A program made the position numbers and the translations under genes. From Prasinococcaceae sp. CCMP 1430 (Eukaryota > Prasinodermophyta > Palmophyllophyceae > Prasinococcales > Prasinococcaceae), in the NCBI GenBank assembly GCA_013416795.1, contig RQSC01000001.1:329715-393714 (forward strand): a DNA stretch of 64,000 bases. The letters run 5' to 3'. Below, piece after piece: positions 40,801 through 50,199 of this stretch. Each line of letters starts with the position of its first letter. Within the stretch, counting starts at the first letter, position 1. The notes under the pieces were generated by a model that made no database searches, was not told the origin of the DNA, and was given only the letters and a program-made list of their open reading frames with translations.

Positions 40801-40816
40801 AAAAAAAAAAAAAAAA
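40801..40816 (+). repeat. A16 run after the Ran gene
   Basis: Sixteen consecutive A residues, 43 bp after the Ran stop and about 20 bp after TGTAA (near 40783), a polyadenylation-signal-like word in green algae. Either a genomic A-run at the cleavage site or chance. Confidence 0.85.
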
Positions 40817-40969
40817 GCGGCTCACTGGACTGGACCGCATGCGCGGCCGGCGGCTGGCTCGCAGTGCTCGCTCGCGCCACAGAGCGCACGCGCCACGGAA
40901 GGGGTGGGGCAGGGGTGGGGGTGGGGGGCACAGCGCGCGGCTGGGACGTGCGCCGCGCGCGGTGTGGCG

Positions 40970-42062
40970 ATGGCGGAGCGGCTGGCGCAGCTCCACGGCA
41001 CGGAGAAGGACAAGGTGAACTGTCCGTTCTACCACAAGATCGGCGCGTGCCGCCACGGCGACCGCTGCTCGCGGCTGCACAACAAACCCGAGGTGTCGCG
41101 GACACTGCTGCTGCCCCACCTCTTCCAGGCGGCGTTGACCAACACGGCCGTGCCTGCCACGCAGGGTGCGCAGGAGAGCTTCGAAAGGCGCGAGGAGCAG
41201 GAATTCTTCGGTGCGTCGGCCGGCGCGGGGTGGCGCCCCGCGCTGCGCGCGCGCAGCGCTAGCGCCGACGGTGCCAACGTTGGAGCTGCCCGGCGCTTGT
41301 GCAGGACCGCACGAACGCGCGCGCGCGCGCGCGCGTACGCGCCACTTACTTGGCGACAAGGGCGGCAGGACGAGTGCTGATTCTCACCCCCAACGCGCGG
41401 TCCACCTGACTCCCTGCCATGCCTCACCCACGCACCGCCCGCGCTCCTCACCCGCTCCTGCCGCCCCGCCCCTGCCCGCGCCCTGTTGCATCGCAGAGGA
41501 CTTCTACGAAGATGTGTTCATGGAGCTCGCCGCGCACGGCACTCTTGAGGCGCTGAACGTGTGCGACAACAGCGCGGACCATCTCGTGGGCAACGTGTAC
41601 GCCAAGTTCCGGGACGAGGAGTCCGCGACCGCCGCGAAGAAGGCACTTGAGGGGCGCTTCTACGCAGGCAGGCCGATCCACTCCGAGTACTCGCCCGTGA
41701 CAGACTTCCGCGAGGCGACCTGCCGCCAGTACGACGAGCACACGTGCACACGCGGCGGGTACTGCAACTTTCTGCATCTCAAGCCTATCACCCGCACGCT
41801 CCGTCACGAGCTGTACTGCGGACAGTGCAGCAGCCAGGGGGAGCGCCAACGCGAGGAGGGCCGCGGGTACGGCCGCCGCGGATACGACCGCCGCGACGAC
41901 TACTATCGCGATCGCGACCGCGACTACCGGCGGCGCGAGCGCTCGCCACCGCGCGCGGCGCCGCAGGAGCAGCCTAGGGAGGAACGCGAGAGCACGCCAG
42001 AGCGCCGCGCGAGGATACAGGCGTGGAACGAGGCGCGCCGCCGCGAGAATGCTGCCAAGTAG
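40970..42062 (+). CDS. U2AF small subunit (U2AF35) splicing factor
   Basis: Model: join(40970-41210, 41497-42062), intron gtgcgt...cgcag, phase 1, 268 aa. Order: first CCCH finger ([20 protein letters not shown]), RRM of the U2AF-homology type ([64 protein letters not shown]), second CCCH finger ([21 protein letters not shown]), then an Arg/Asp/Tyr-rich tail instead of a long RS domain. U2AF35 recognises the AG of the 3' splice site with U2AF65 and recruits U2 snRNP. The tail may be phosphorylated or mediate contacts. It sits 213 bp downstream of Ran on the same strand and converges on the PRPP synthetase gene. Confidence 0.93.
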
Positions 42063-42341
42063 CGGCTGGCGCACACACCCGACGCGCGTAATTCACCTCC
42101 TGCGGCATCATGAGACCCACAGCTGTGCGCCTCACGACGGTGCGCAACGAGACAACAGCGGGTGAGGGTGGAGCGAGGTGGTGCGTGTGCCATGCGGACG
42201 CGCGCGCGTGCGTGCCTGTGGAGAGGCGTGCGATGCTTGGTCCGCGGCGTGGCGTGGTCAGAGTGGGCGGGCGGCAAGGCATGTGAGTTAAAGAACAGTC
42301 CCGCGTATTTACATCCGTGATGTATGCTGGCATGCATACGT

Positions 42342-42545
42342 TTATCCCGCCCCATAAATGTTGGAAACGGAGCTCTCATCGTGCACGCGCCAGATGGTCT
42401 CGCCGAGCTGCGCAGGATGCGCACGCGGGGCGCGGGACGCGGGTGCGGTCGCAAGGCGTCAGACAGCCGTTCGCCCTTGCCGACTCGGGTGCGAGCGCGC
42501 GCGCGCGGGGGGAGCTCGACGACGACGCGGGTGCGTGCGCGTGTG

Positions 42546-42581
<36 letters not shown>

Positions 42582-43473
42582 GCGCGGCATCACGCGGGCG
42601 CTCGCGCTGCCCAGAAGCGCGAATCGCAGCGGCGCACCGCGCACGCACCAAGTTGGCAACCGAGAGCACGGTGAGCTGCGGGAAGTACGACCCCACAGGC
42701 AGCTCGATCGTGTTGGCCACGATGACCTCCTCGAACACACCGCTCGAGAGGCGTTCGATCGCCGGGGGCGAGAACACCGCGTGCGTGGCGCAGGCGTACA
42801 CGACCTTCGCGCCCTTGTCGCGCAGCAGCTGCGCCCCCGCCGTGATGGTCCCCGCTGTGTCGATCATGTCGTCGACCAGCACGGCCACCTTCCCGTCGAC
42901 GTCACCGATGAGGTTCATCACCTCGGCCACGTTGTGCCCCGACCTGCGCTTGTCGATGATGGCCAGTGGGGCGTCGCTGAGCTTCTTGGCGAACGCGCGC
43001 GCGCGCGCCACGCCGCCCACGTCGGGCGACACGATGACGAGGTCCTCGGTGCTAATCATCTTGGACGCCAGGTAGTCGAGGATCACGGGCGAGCCGTACA
43101 CGTGGTCCACGGGAATGTCAAAGTACCCCACGCACTGGCCGCTGTGGAGGTCGATGGAGATGACGCGGTCGGCGCCGGCCTTGGTGATGAGGTTCGCCGT
43201 CAGCTTCGCGCCGATGGACTCGCGGCCGACCACCTTGCGGTCGGCGCGCGCGTAGCCAAAGTACGGGATGACGGCGGTGATGCTGCGCGCCGAGGCACGG
43301 CGGCACGCGTCGATCATCACGAAGAGCTCCATCAGGTGGTCGTTCGCCGGCGGCGACGTCGGCTGGATGAGGAACACGTCGCAGCCGCGCACGGACTCCT
43401 GGACCTGCACGTACGTCTCGCCGTCCGCGAAGTGCTTGATGTTGATCTTGCCAAGGTTCACGCCCTGCGACAT
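42342..43473 (-). CDS. PRPS: Ribose-phosphate pyrophosphokinase (PRPP synthetase)
   Basis: Minus-strand model: complement(join(42342-42407, 42649-43473)), intron 42408-42648 (gtgcgt...gcgcag, phase 0), 296 aa as modelled. Motifs: FADGETYVQVQESVRGCDVF, YFGYARADRK, IDLHSGQCVGYF, the flexible loop DKRR, and the PRPP-binding loop VLVDDMIDTAGTI. Exon 2 restores the family ending LGETIWRVHDESSVSNIY. The enzyme makes PRPP from ribose-5-phosphate and ATP for nucleotide, His and Trp synthesis. The usual first 20-25 residues before the LGK motif are short: the model starts MSQGVNLGKIN, and CATGTCGCAG could instead be a splice acceptor. The missing N-terminus may lie beyond the assembly gap at 43571. 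The intron contains a poly-G run. Confidence 0.9.
42548..42578. repeat. Poly-G run (G31)
   Basis: Thirty-one uninterrupted G on the plus strand, lying inside the PRPP synthetase intron (C31 in the transcript). Length is likely unreliable. Confidence 0.95.
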
Positions 43474-43570
43474 GCGGGGAGCGCGGCGGCGGCGGGCGTC
43501 AGCCAGCGGCGGCGCGGGGCGGAGCTACGGCAGCAGGGGGCTGCCACGCGCGGCCGCCACGGAGGCGGCG

Positions 43571-43599
43571 NNNNNNNNNNNNNNNNNNNNNNNNNNNNN
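43571..43599. other. Assembly gap (29 N)
   Basis: Unknown bases of uncertain true length, upstream of the PRPP synthetase ATG. A 5' exon could be hidden here. Confidence 1.
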
Positions 43600-44394
43600 C
43601 CACCCGCCGCACCCGAGGCACCCCGCCCCCGCCACAACGCACCGCACCGCACCCCGCGCGCGCGCGCGCGCGCAACCCAGCAACAAAACAGCATTTCATG
43701 CAGCGCACACCCGCCACATCACCCACATCCCCACCCCAATCACAACCCAAATCAAAATCCCACCCACCATCTCGACTGGGCCGGACTTGGAATCGCGCGC
43801 GCGCGCGCGCGCGGCGGCGGCGAAAGCGCGCGAAAGCGCGAAAGCGCGCCCAACCGACCGATCCGAACCGACCCGACCAAACCTTTTTTCCCAACCTTTT
43901 TCGGCGCGCGCTCCCTCCGCGCGAGGCTCCCGCCACTTTTTTTTTTTGCGGACTTGGGTGTTTTTTTTTTTGTTTTTGTTTTTGGTTGGTTGGTGGGTGG
44001 GTGGCTCGGCTCGATTCGAGTCGGGTGTGGGTGGCTGTGTCTGTCCGTTTCGGCGCTGGCGCGCCCTTTTTTTTTGGTTGGTGGGTGGTTGACTCGGATC
44101 AGCGCGTGGGTTCGCGGGGCGCGGCTTCCGCGGCCTCGCGCGCCGCGCGCGTGGGAGCGGAAGCGGAAGCGACGACGGCCGGGGAATCTTTTCCCTGCCT
44201 CCCTCCCTCCCTCCCTCCCTCCCGCCACGCCAGCATGTCCCGCTGCTGGCCACCGGCCGGCCGACGCAGAAGTCGATTCGCCCAGCCCGGCGGGCTGGGC
44301 CATCGGGGGGATGTGCGAGGCTTCGGTGATGGCGTTCGTGATGAAGTATCATATGTACCCACAGGCGATTGCCTTTTGAGTGATCATGTGATGG
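43600..44394. other. Divergent intergenic region with simple repeats
   Basis: CA/CCA-rich and CG-alternating sequence, T-runs near 43938-43984, a (CCCT)n tract at about 44194-44222, and the first copy of a 25-bp direct repeat at 44264 (second copy at 44474, 210 bp away, inside the next gene's open frame). Long open frames on both strands look compositional. No gene supported. Confidence 0.5.
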
Positions 44395-44498
44395 GTGTCT
44401 GTCTCTGCGTCCGGGCGCGCAGGCGCGCGGGCGCGCAGCAGCGGCGCGCTCGCGGATGAGGCGCGGGTGGCGCACGCAGAAGTCGATTCGCCCAGCCC
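44264..44498 (+). repeat. 25-bp direct repeat, two copies 210 bp apart
   Basis: The word ACGCAGAAGTCGATTCGCCC plus AGCCC occurs at 44264-44288 and 44474-44498. The second copy lies at the start of the conserved unknown gene's first exon, which suggests a small local duplication of the exon border. Confidence 0.8.
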
Positions 44499-45245
44499 TG
44501 TCGCGCGGCGAGCGCGCGCGGCCGCGAGCGCGCCGGCGACACTCGGCGCGGAGACCGAGTGGGCGCTGCGCTTCGACCTCGCCGTGCCCACGCAGGCGCC
44601 GAATGAGGACACGGCGGATGCGACGGGCGATGATGCCACAGCGTGCGTGCGCCTGCGCGTGCGTTTCATCACAGAAGAAGGGTACGAACCTCCACAGGGC
44701 GTCGTGGAGGTCGTCGAAGACGAGGCAGGCTGCATTGACACGAGCGAGAGAATGCGCTGGTCTCTGTCTGAGGATCCGAACGATCGGAAGGACAGTCTGT
44801 GGGTGCGTCTCTTTACCTGTCTGCCTGCCTCTCTCTCCCTCCCTCTCGTGCGCACATGCACGCATTGCTGCCGCGCGCGCTGAGCGGCCTGCGCGCGTCG
44901 TGCGCTGCCTGCGGTCGCGCGCATGCTGACCTCGTCATTGCCTCCCGCACGCCCCTGCAGATTTGGGGCCTCTTCGAGCAACCGCTGTATCCTTTCCTAT
45001 TGCTTGAGCTCACCACGACCGGCAACGTCGCGCTGAGCACCGGCCAGATGCTCGCGGCGGGGACGACGCTGTACTCGCAGCTGCCGCACGCCTACGGCTC
45101 CAAGAGCGGCACCGTTCTGGGCGAGGGCGGCGTCAACGTCCGGCGTGTCACGCGCTACCAGGCGGACTTGGCAGGCCTCAGCACAGCCGACGTGGCGGAG
45201 GACGTGCCGGTGGGCACATGCACGGCCGTGCGCACCGACAGCTGA
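44395..45245 (+). CDS. Conserved protein of unknown function, possibly plastid
   Basis: Two exons: open frame to 44802, intron 44803-44960 (gtgcgt...tgcag, phase 0), then 44961-45245. The well-formed part runs from GAETEWALRFDLAVP through VRLRVRFITEEGYEPPQGVVEVVED and WSLSEDPNDRKDSLWIWGLFEQPLYPFLLLEL to VNVRRVTRYQADLAG. That composition and spacing look like a conserved plastid/algal protein, but I cannot name the family. The splice joins LW to IWGLFEQPLYPF without disturbing the pattern. The 5' end is unresolved: the listed start is a GTG, the ATG at 44391 is out of frame, and possible acceptors (GCGCGCAG, GCACGCAG) lie between 44415 and 44480. A targeting-peptide exon upstream is likely. 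Confidence 0.6.
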
Positions 45246-45445
45246 GCGATGCACGCCGGGGGTCCCCCCCGTCTGCAGCACGCATCGCGCTCGCGAATCC
45301 GCGTAATTAAGGGTACGACCCATAGGGTCTCTCTTCCGACGCGAAGCATGCAGCACATGCAGAGCGCGATGCAATGCGCCCTTCGCCTGGGCCGCGCCGA
45401 CGCGCGGACCCCTGCGCGAATCCCAGACGAAACCTGATGTGAATT

Positions 45446-45452
45446 AATCTAC
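45446..45452. promoter_or_regulatory. AATCTAC word upstream of the cupredoxin gene
   Basis: AATCTAC lies in an AT-rich island (45434-45490) about 160 bp upstream of the ATG at 45614. The same word sits between the two teloboxes at 13042 and at 25832. A shared initiator-like element is possible but unproven. Confidence 0.25.
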
Positions 45453-45613
45453 GGGTTCTTTTTTAAATCTGGAATCCTGTGGAATCCAGTGGACTCCCGG
45501 TTGGTGTGCCGTTTCCCGACGCGGCGCGGACCGGCCTCGGCGCGCGCGCGCCACAGGCGGGCGCCGCGGGCGCTGGGCGCGGTGGCGGCGCGCGGCCGCC
45601 GCCGCCGGCGGCG

Positions 45614-48600
45614 ATGGCGGGCGCTGGTCATGCGGGGCTCTCGTTCGATGTGTCGGTGGACGAGACGCGCTTCGTGCCGGCGCAGCTGAGCGTGCCTGTG
45701 GGGGCGACCGTGACATGGACGTCGACGGCCGCGCGCGGTGCGCGCGCGCCCGAGCACTGGCTCGAGGTCGAGGTCGGCGACGGCGCGCCAGCCGCGATGC
45801 TCGGGGACTCGCGTGTCGCGCCGGGCCGGCCGTTCTCATGGACATTCCAGGAGCCTGGCGTGTACTCGTACGCAAGCTGCATCTTCTCTTTCATGAAGGT
45901 GCGCGCAGCCAGGCGCAGCGACCGCCCCTCCCCGCTTCCATCCCCCCCTCCCCCGCCGCCAGCGCAGGCGCAGCAGGCGCAGGGTCCCGCGTCGCGCTGA
46001 CCTCCTATCCTTTCTCCCCCCGGCTGCCTACGCGCGCCTTCGACGCTCGCGTCCGGCCCGCGCTTGTTCTTGTCTCCTGGCGTTCTGCGGCGCAGGGGGA
46101 GATCGACGTCTACGACAAAGCCGCCACCGATGAGGCCCTCGCCCATGCTGAGGCGGCGGAGACCATCGCAATCGACACGGGAGGCGGCGAGCACGCGAGG
46201 GAGCTCGCGAGCGGTAGCTGCAGCGAGGGCGAGGGCGATGGGGATGGATGCGGGGGTGAAGTTTCGGCCAAAACGGTGGCCGTGGCGACAGTCAGTGCCG
46301 CTCGCGGCGAAACGTCGGGCGCTGATGCGCCATGCAGTGCAGACCCCGGTGGCGTGGCCGATGTGTTGTCGATGGTCGCAGCCGCACGCGCGGCAGTAGC
46401 CGCCGCGCGCACAGAGGCGGCCGAAGCTGTCGTCGAGGTGGAAACGTCACGCGTGACGCGCACGGCGGACGATGCGCGGCTCGAGGAGGGCCTCCGGCGC
46501 GCCCAGCGCGAGCGTGAAGGCGAACGCGCGCAGCGGCAGAATCGAGAGCGTGAGCGAGCACAGGAGAGCGCGCGGGCGCGCGAGCGTGCTAGTGCAGCGT
46601 CGGTTGTGCGCGCGGCCTCGCGCTGGGAAGCGCTCGCTCGCGCGGCGGCGCGCGCGCGCGTGCAGGCCGCCGCTGTGGCAGCCGTGGCCGCGGAGGCGCG
46701 CGAGGCAACCGCTGGCAGAGCAGAGGGCGACGAAAGTGGAACAGGACGAGGGCGCACGTCGCACAGAGCCCCGCGCGAGGCACAGCGCAAGCGTCGACGA
46801 GCCCCGAAGGTGGCCACGGCCGCCAAGAAAGCGGCACAGGATGCTGTAGAGACGCCCGGTGCTGCGCCGAGCGCGACGGGTGCGCTCGAGAGCGACACTT
46901 CTCACACAGGAGAGAGCGCAAGCGCTGCCGGCGCACGCGTGGGTCTCGAACGTGAGATCGAGTGTGAGATCGGGTGCGAGGCTCCGATACGCGAGCCGGA
47001 AATTCAGCCCGTCTCTACTACCGATGACATCGAACAGGCATCGTGTGCCCACGGGGAGGCTCGGGTGGAAGAGCTGACGCTGCTGGAGCAGCAGGAGCTC
47101 AGGCGCTCGCGGGAATACGAGCACCAGCAGCTGCACAGTGCGGTGGGGGAGGGTGGCGAAACGTCTGAGTGGCTCCCCGCAAAGGGGTCGCGAGCTTCGC
47201 GCGCGCGGCGGACGCGCGAGGCGAAGTGCGATGCAGAGCGAGCAGCACGCGAAACACAGCGACGCGTGCGAGCCGATGACGCGAGGCGGCGCAAGGCAGA
47301 GGCCGCGCGAGCTGCAGTCTGGTCGCAGACGGAGGTACAGCACGGCGCGCAGCAAGCAAAAGCGCACGTGCAGGAACTCAGGGAGCACCCGCAACGACAG
47401 CGTCGTTGCGCGCTCGCGCCGCAGCCACCGCATGCGGCACGCTCCGAGGAGGTTGCAGCCTCTCCTGCAACAGCGCCGAAGGAAGGCGAGCGGCTGACGC
47501 GTCGGCAGCAGCGAAAAAAGGCGCAGCTTGAGCGCCAGGAGCGCGCACAGAAGCGCAAGCAAGACCAGAAGTCAGCAGATGGAAGGACGCACGCCCAGGC
47601 AGAGGGGGCGAAGCCATTGGTTGGCACCACTGACAACACTGGCGGGGTGGACGCGGGCGTGCCCCCCACAGCAGTCGCGGCGGCTCTGTCTGCAGCGAAG
47701 AGCGCTGGGGCGCAGCCACACGCGTCCACAAAGGCGCAGCGAGTGACTGGCGACGCGGCCAAGCCGCTGCCTCAGCCCAGGTCGCAGCCGACCACGTATC
47801 ATTACGCCTCTCCACTCAACGCACGCCGCGCGGCGCTTCGCGCAGGCTCGCGCGCGGGTGCTGGCCCCGGTTCATCCGCGCGCGCGGCATCCTTCTCTGC
47901 GCTGGTGGACTTCCTGGAGCTGTTGCCGCGCGAGGCTCTTGTGGAGCTACTCGATCTTCGCGGCGACGTGAGCGTGCCCACCGTGCGTGCCCTGTCCGAG
48001 CTGCGCCACCACAGGCAGCGTGCGAGCGGCGGCGGCGGCGGCATGTCGTTCGGGTCGATGGTGGTGGGCTACGCCGCCGGCGGTAATGCGCTGCTCGACC
48101 TTGTGGCATCCGCAGAGGCGGGGGCCGCATCGAGAGTGTCGGCGAGTGCGCTAGTTGCGGCACTTCTGGCAGCATCTGAGGGCGAGTTCGCGTGTGCGGG
48201 CACCTCCGAGCGCGCGACCGAATTCGAGGCCGCGCTACTGGGCGGATCCTATCGCGAACACCTCGCTGCTCCAAACCTCGAGGCCGTCCTCTGTCTTGCT
48301 ATTGAGGCGCGCGTACGGCACGCGTGCTGCGCTCTGCACGATGCGGAGGTTGCCGTGCGAATAGGTGGTGAGATTGGAGAAATGGGTGCTGGGGGACACC
48401 GCAGTGGTGAGAGCGGACCAGTTGCTGAGGCTCCCATAGCCCAGCACGTCTCACCTGCTGTTGCGCGCATTGGCACTCCATTTCGCCGCGCGAGCTCATA
48501 CCCAACTGCTGCGGGCAGCAGCAGCTCGAGCTCGGACGACGCTGCCAGTGACGGCGGTACTTCGCAGTCCGCCAGCGACGTTGATGAAGACAGGAGCGTG

Positions 48601-49041
48601 GGCGGCGCTTTGGTGGCTCGCCCTCGCGTGCACACGCGCGCGACGATCGCAGCTGAGCGAGCGTGCGCCCTTGCTGAGGTTACTTCCTCTCCAAACGGCA
48701 ACGCGCACACGAGCGCGCCCTCGATTGCGAACTCATTTGACAACGCGCAGGGTAGCGCTATTCGTCACGCTCGGCGAGGTGATGGCAAGACAACCGGGCA
48801 AAAGCGGGCGCAACAGCTGCCAGCGGCCGCGCAAGAGGCGGCTGCTCGGCGTGCTGAGCGGGTCAAGGGCGACGCGGCGCCGTCGCTTGCGGCGACATTT
48901 TTGGCGCGCTTGGAACTGGACTGCGCGGCTGCGAGCAAGGTGGCGGAAGCGTCAGCAGCTGGCGCGTTCGACTACGCTTGTGCAGCAGCGTGGATGGCGG
49001 AGCGCTGGGAGGCCCAGGCGGGCGAGAGCAGCGTGGTGTGA
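45614..49041 (+). CDS. Cupredoxin-like domain fused to a long coiled-coil/disordered protein
   Basis: Model: join(45614-45898, 46096-49041), intron gtgcgc...gcgcag, phase 0, 1076 aa. Residues 1-105 resemble plastocyanin/cupredoxin: FDVSVDETRFVPAQLSVPVG, ATVTWTST, EHWLEVEVG, FSWTFQEPGVYSYASCIFSFM then GEIDVYD after the splice. The expected copper-ligand string C-x2-H-x4-M is altered to C-x4-M with no second His, so normal type-1 copper binding is doubtful. From residue 110 on, the protein is very rich in Ala, Arg, Glu and Gln, with long coiled coils (about 200-260 and 380-570). A helical region near 680-840 (FSALVDFLELLPREALVELLDL) and a Ser/Asp patch follow. No signal peptide or TM. Function unknown. 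The fusion depends on one well-phased intron whose downstream exon restores the terminal beta-strand of the cupredoxin. Confidence 0.7.
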
Positions 49042-49335
49042 CCCCTCTTCACCCTCCTGTGTCAACGCGCGCGCTCACAGAAACACGTTCGTAAGAATCC
49101 CAACCTGGACACCCAGTCAGCGCGAGAGCCACAGCGGCAAGTGTGCCTACTCGCGCGAGCGAGAATGATGTTAGCGCGCGGGCGCAAGACAGGTATGCGG
49201 GTGGGATTTGCGAAAGTGATGAGAGCCTTAGATCCTCCGTCCTTGAGCGTGCGCACCAGCGGCGAAGACCGAGTGGAGGCACCTTATGTGGAAACCGGCG
49301 CCCGCATGCACATGCAAGCGCGCGCGCACGCGCCC

Positions 49336-49596
49336 TCAACCTATGGCGCCTGCGAGGCCGACTCGCAGCACGAATGCGCTCACCAACACTACAACTGCTG
49401 CATACTCCGGTGGAATTTGCTTCAAGTAGACGCCCCAGCCCGCGCCGACAGCGAACACGGCAGCGGCGATGACGACACCCTGCAGGAACCTCTGCCACGT
49501 CGTCGTTTTCGCCTTGCGCAGGTGCCCCTGCTTGGACGCGGCAGGGGTAGCGCCGCCCTTCTTGGCGGCGGCAGCGCGGCGCGTGACCGGCGCCAT
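49336..49596 (-). CDS. Small protein with two transmembrane helices
   Basis: Minus-strand ATG 49596 to stop 49336, 86 aa, single exon. A basic N-terminus (RRAAAAKKGG...KQGHLRKAKTTTWQ) precedes two hydrophobic helices, FLQGVVIAAAVFAVGAGWGVYL and, after KQIPPEY, AAVVVLVSAFVLRVGLAGAI. This looks like a small ER- or organelle-membrane protein with both ends on one side. The family is not recognised. The gene lies 294 bp past the convergent cupredoxin gene. Confidence 0.6.
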   Translation of the reverse strand: MAPVTRRAAAAKKGGATPAASKQGHLRKAKTTTWQRFLQGVVIAAAVFAVGAGWGVYLKQIPPEYAAVVVLVSAFVLRVGLAGAIG

Positions 49597-50199
49597 CGTG
49601 GACTTCCCGCCGCGGTCGCTTCCCTGCCGCGCCCGCTCACCCCAAACTGCAGCCTGGGGCGCCACACGACGCACACGGTGTGGCGCGCGCTCGTGCGCAC
49701 AGCCGCGCGCCCGCCGTTTCGCCCAGCCTTGAACGCGCGCGCGAGCGGTTGCGCGCGTCGGACCGCGCGCGTGGGCATGACCAGCAGCGCGCGCAGCACG
49801 AACGCCCTGCGCGAGCTCCCTAGAGACGCCGGGGGCGCGCGCGCTCGCCCTGCCAGCGCCATCGGCCGCGGCCGTGCGTTCCCTCGTCGCCTCCGGCACG
49901 GAGCCCACGTGGCACGTGGCACCCATGGGCTGCTGTGCTCGGTCCGTTGAGAGAGCTAGCTAGGGCACGACCACGCGCGTGGGTTCACAACGGAATCATG
50001 AGGCATTCACAGAAATGAAAGTTTTACCCACGGGCGATGTACATGGCTGCCGATATCGCCGATCGGCGATCGGGAGCGGTTTCGTCGTCGAAACGCGCGC
50101 ACCGGGGGAACGGCCCACGGGAGACCTTGATTTTGACGGGCTCTGAATGCTATCCCTAGGACTAGCTAGTCTGGTACTGTACTAGCGGCCAACCCAAAT
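49597..50199. other. Intergenic region
   Basis: Between two minus-strand genes. GC-rich near the small TM gene, with a lower-GC part around 49980-50200. Long open frames here are compositional. Nothing else seen. Confidence 0.4.
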
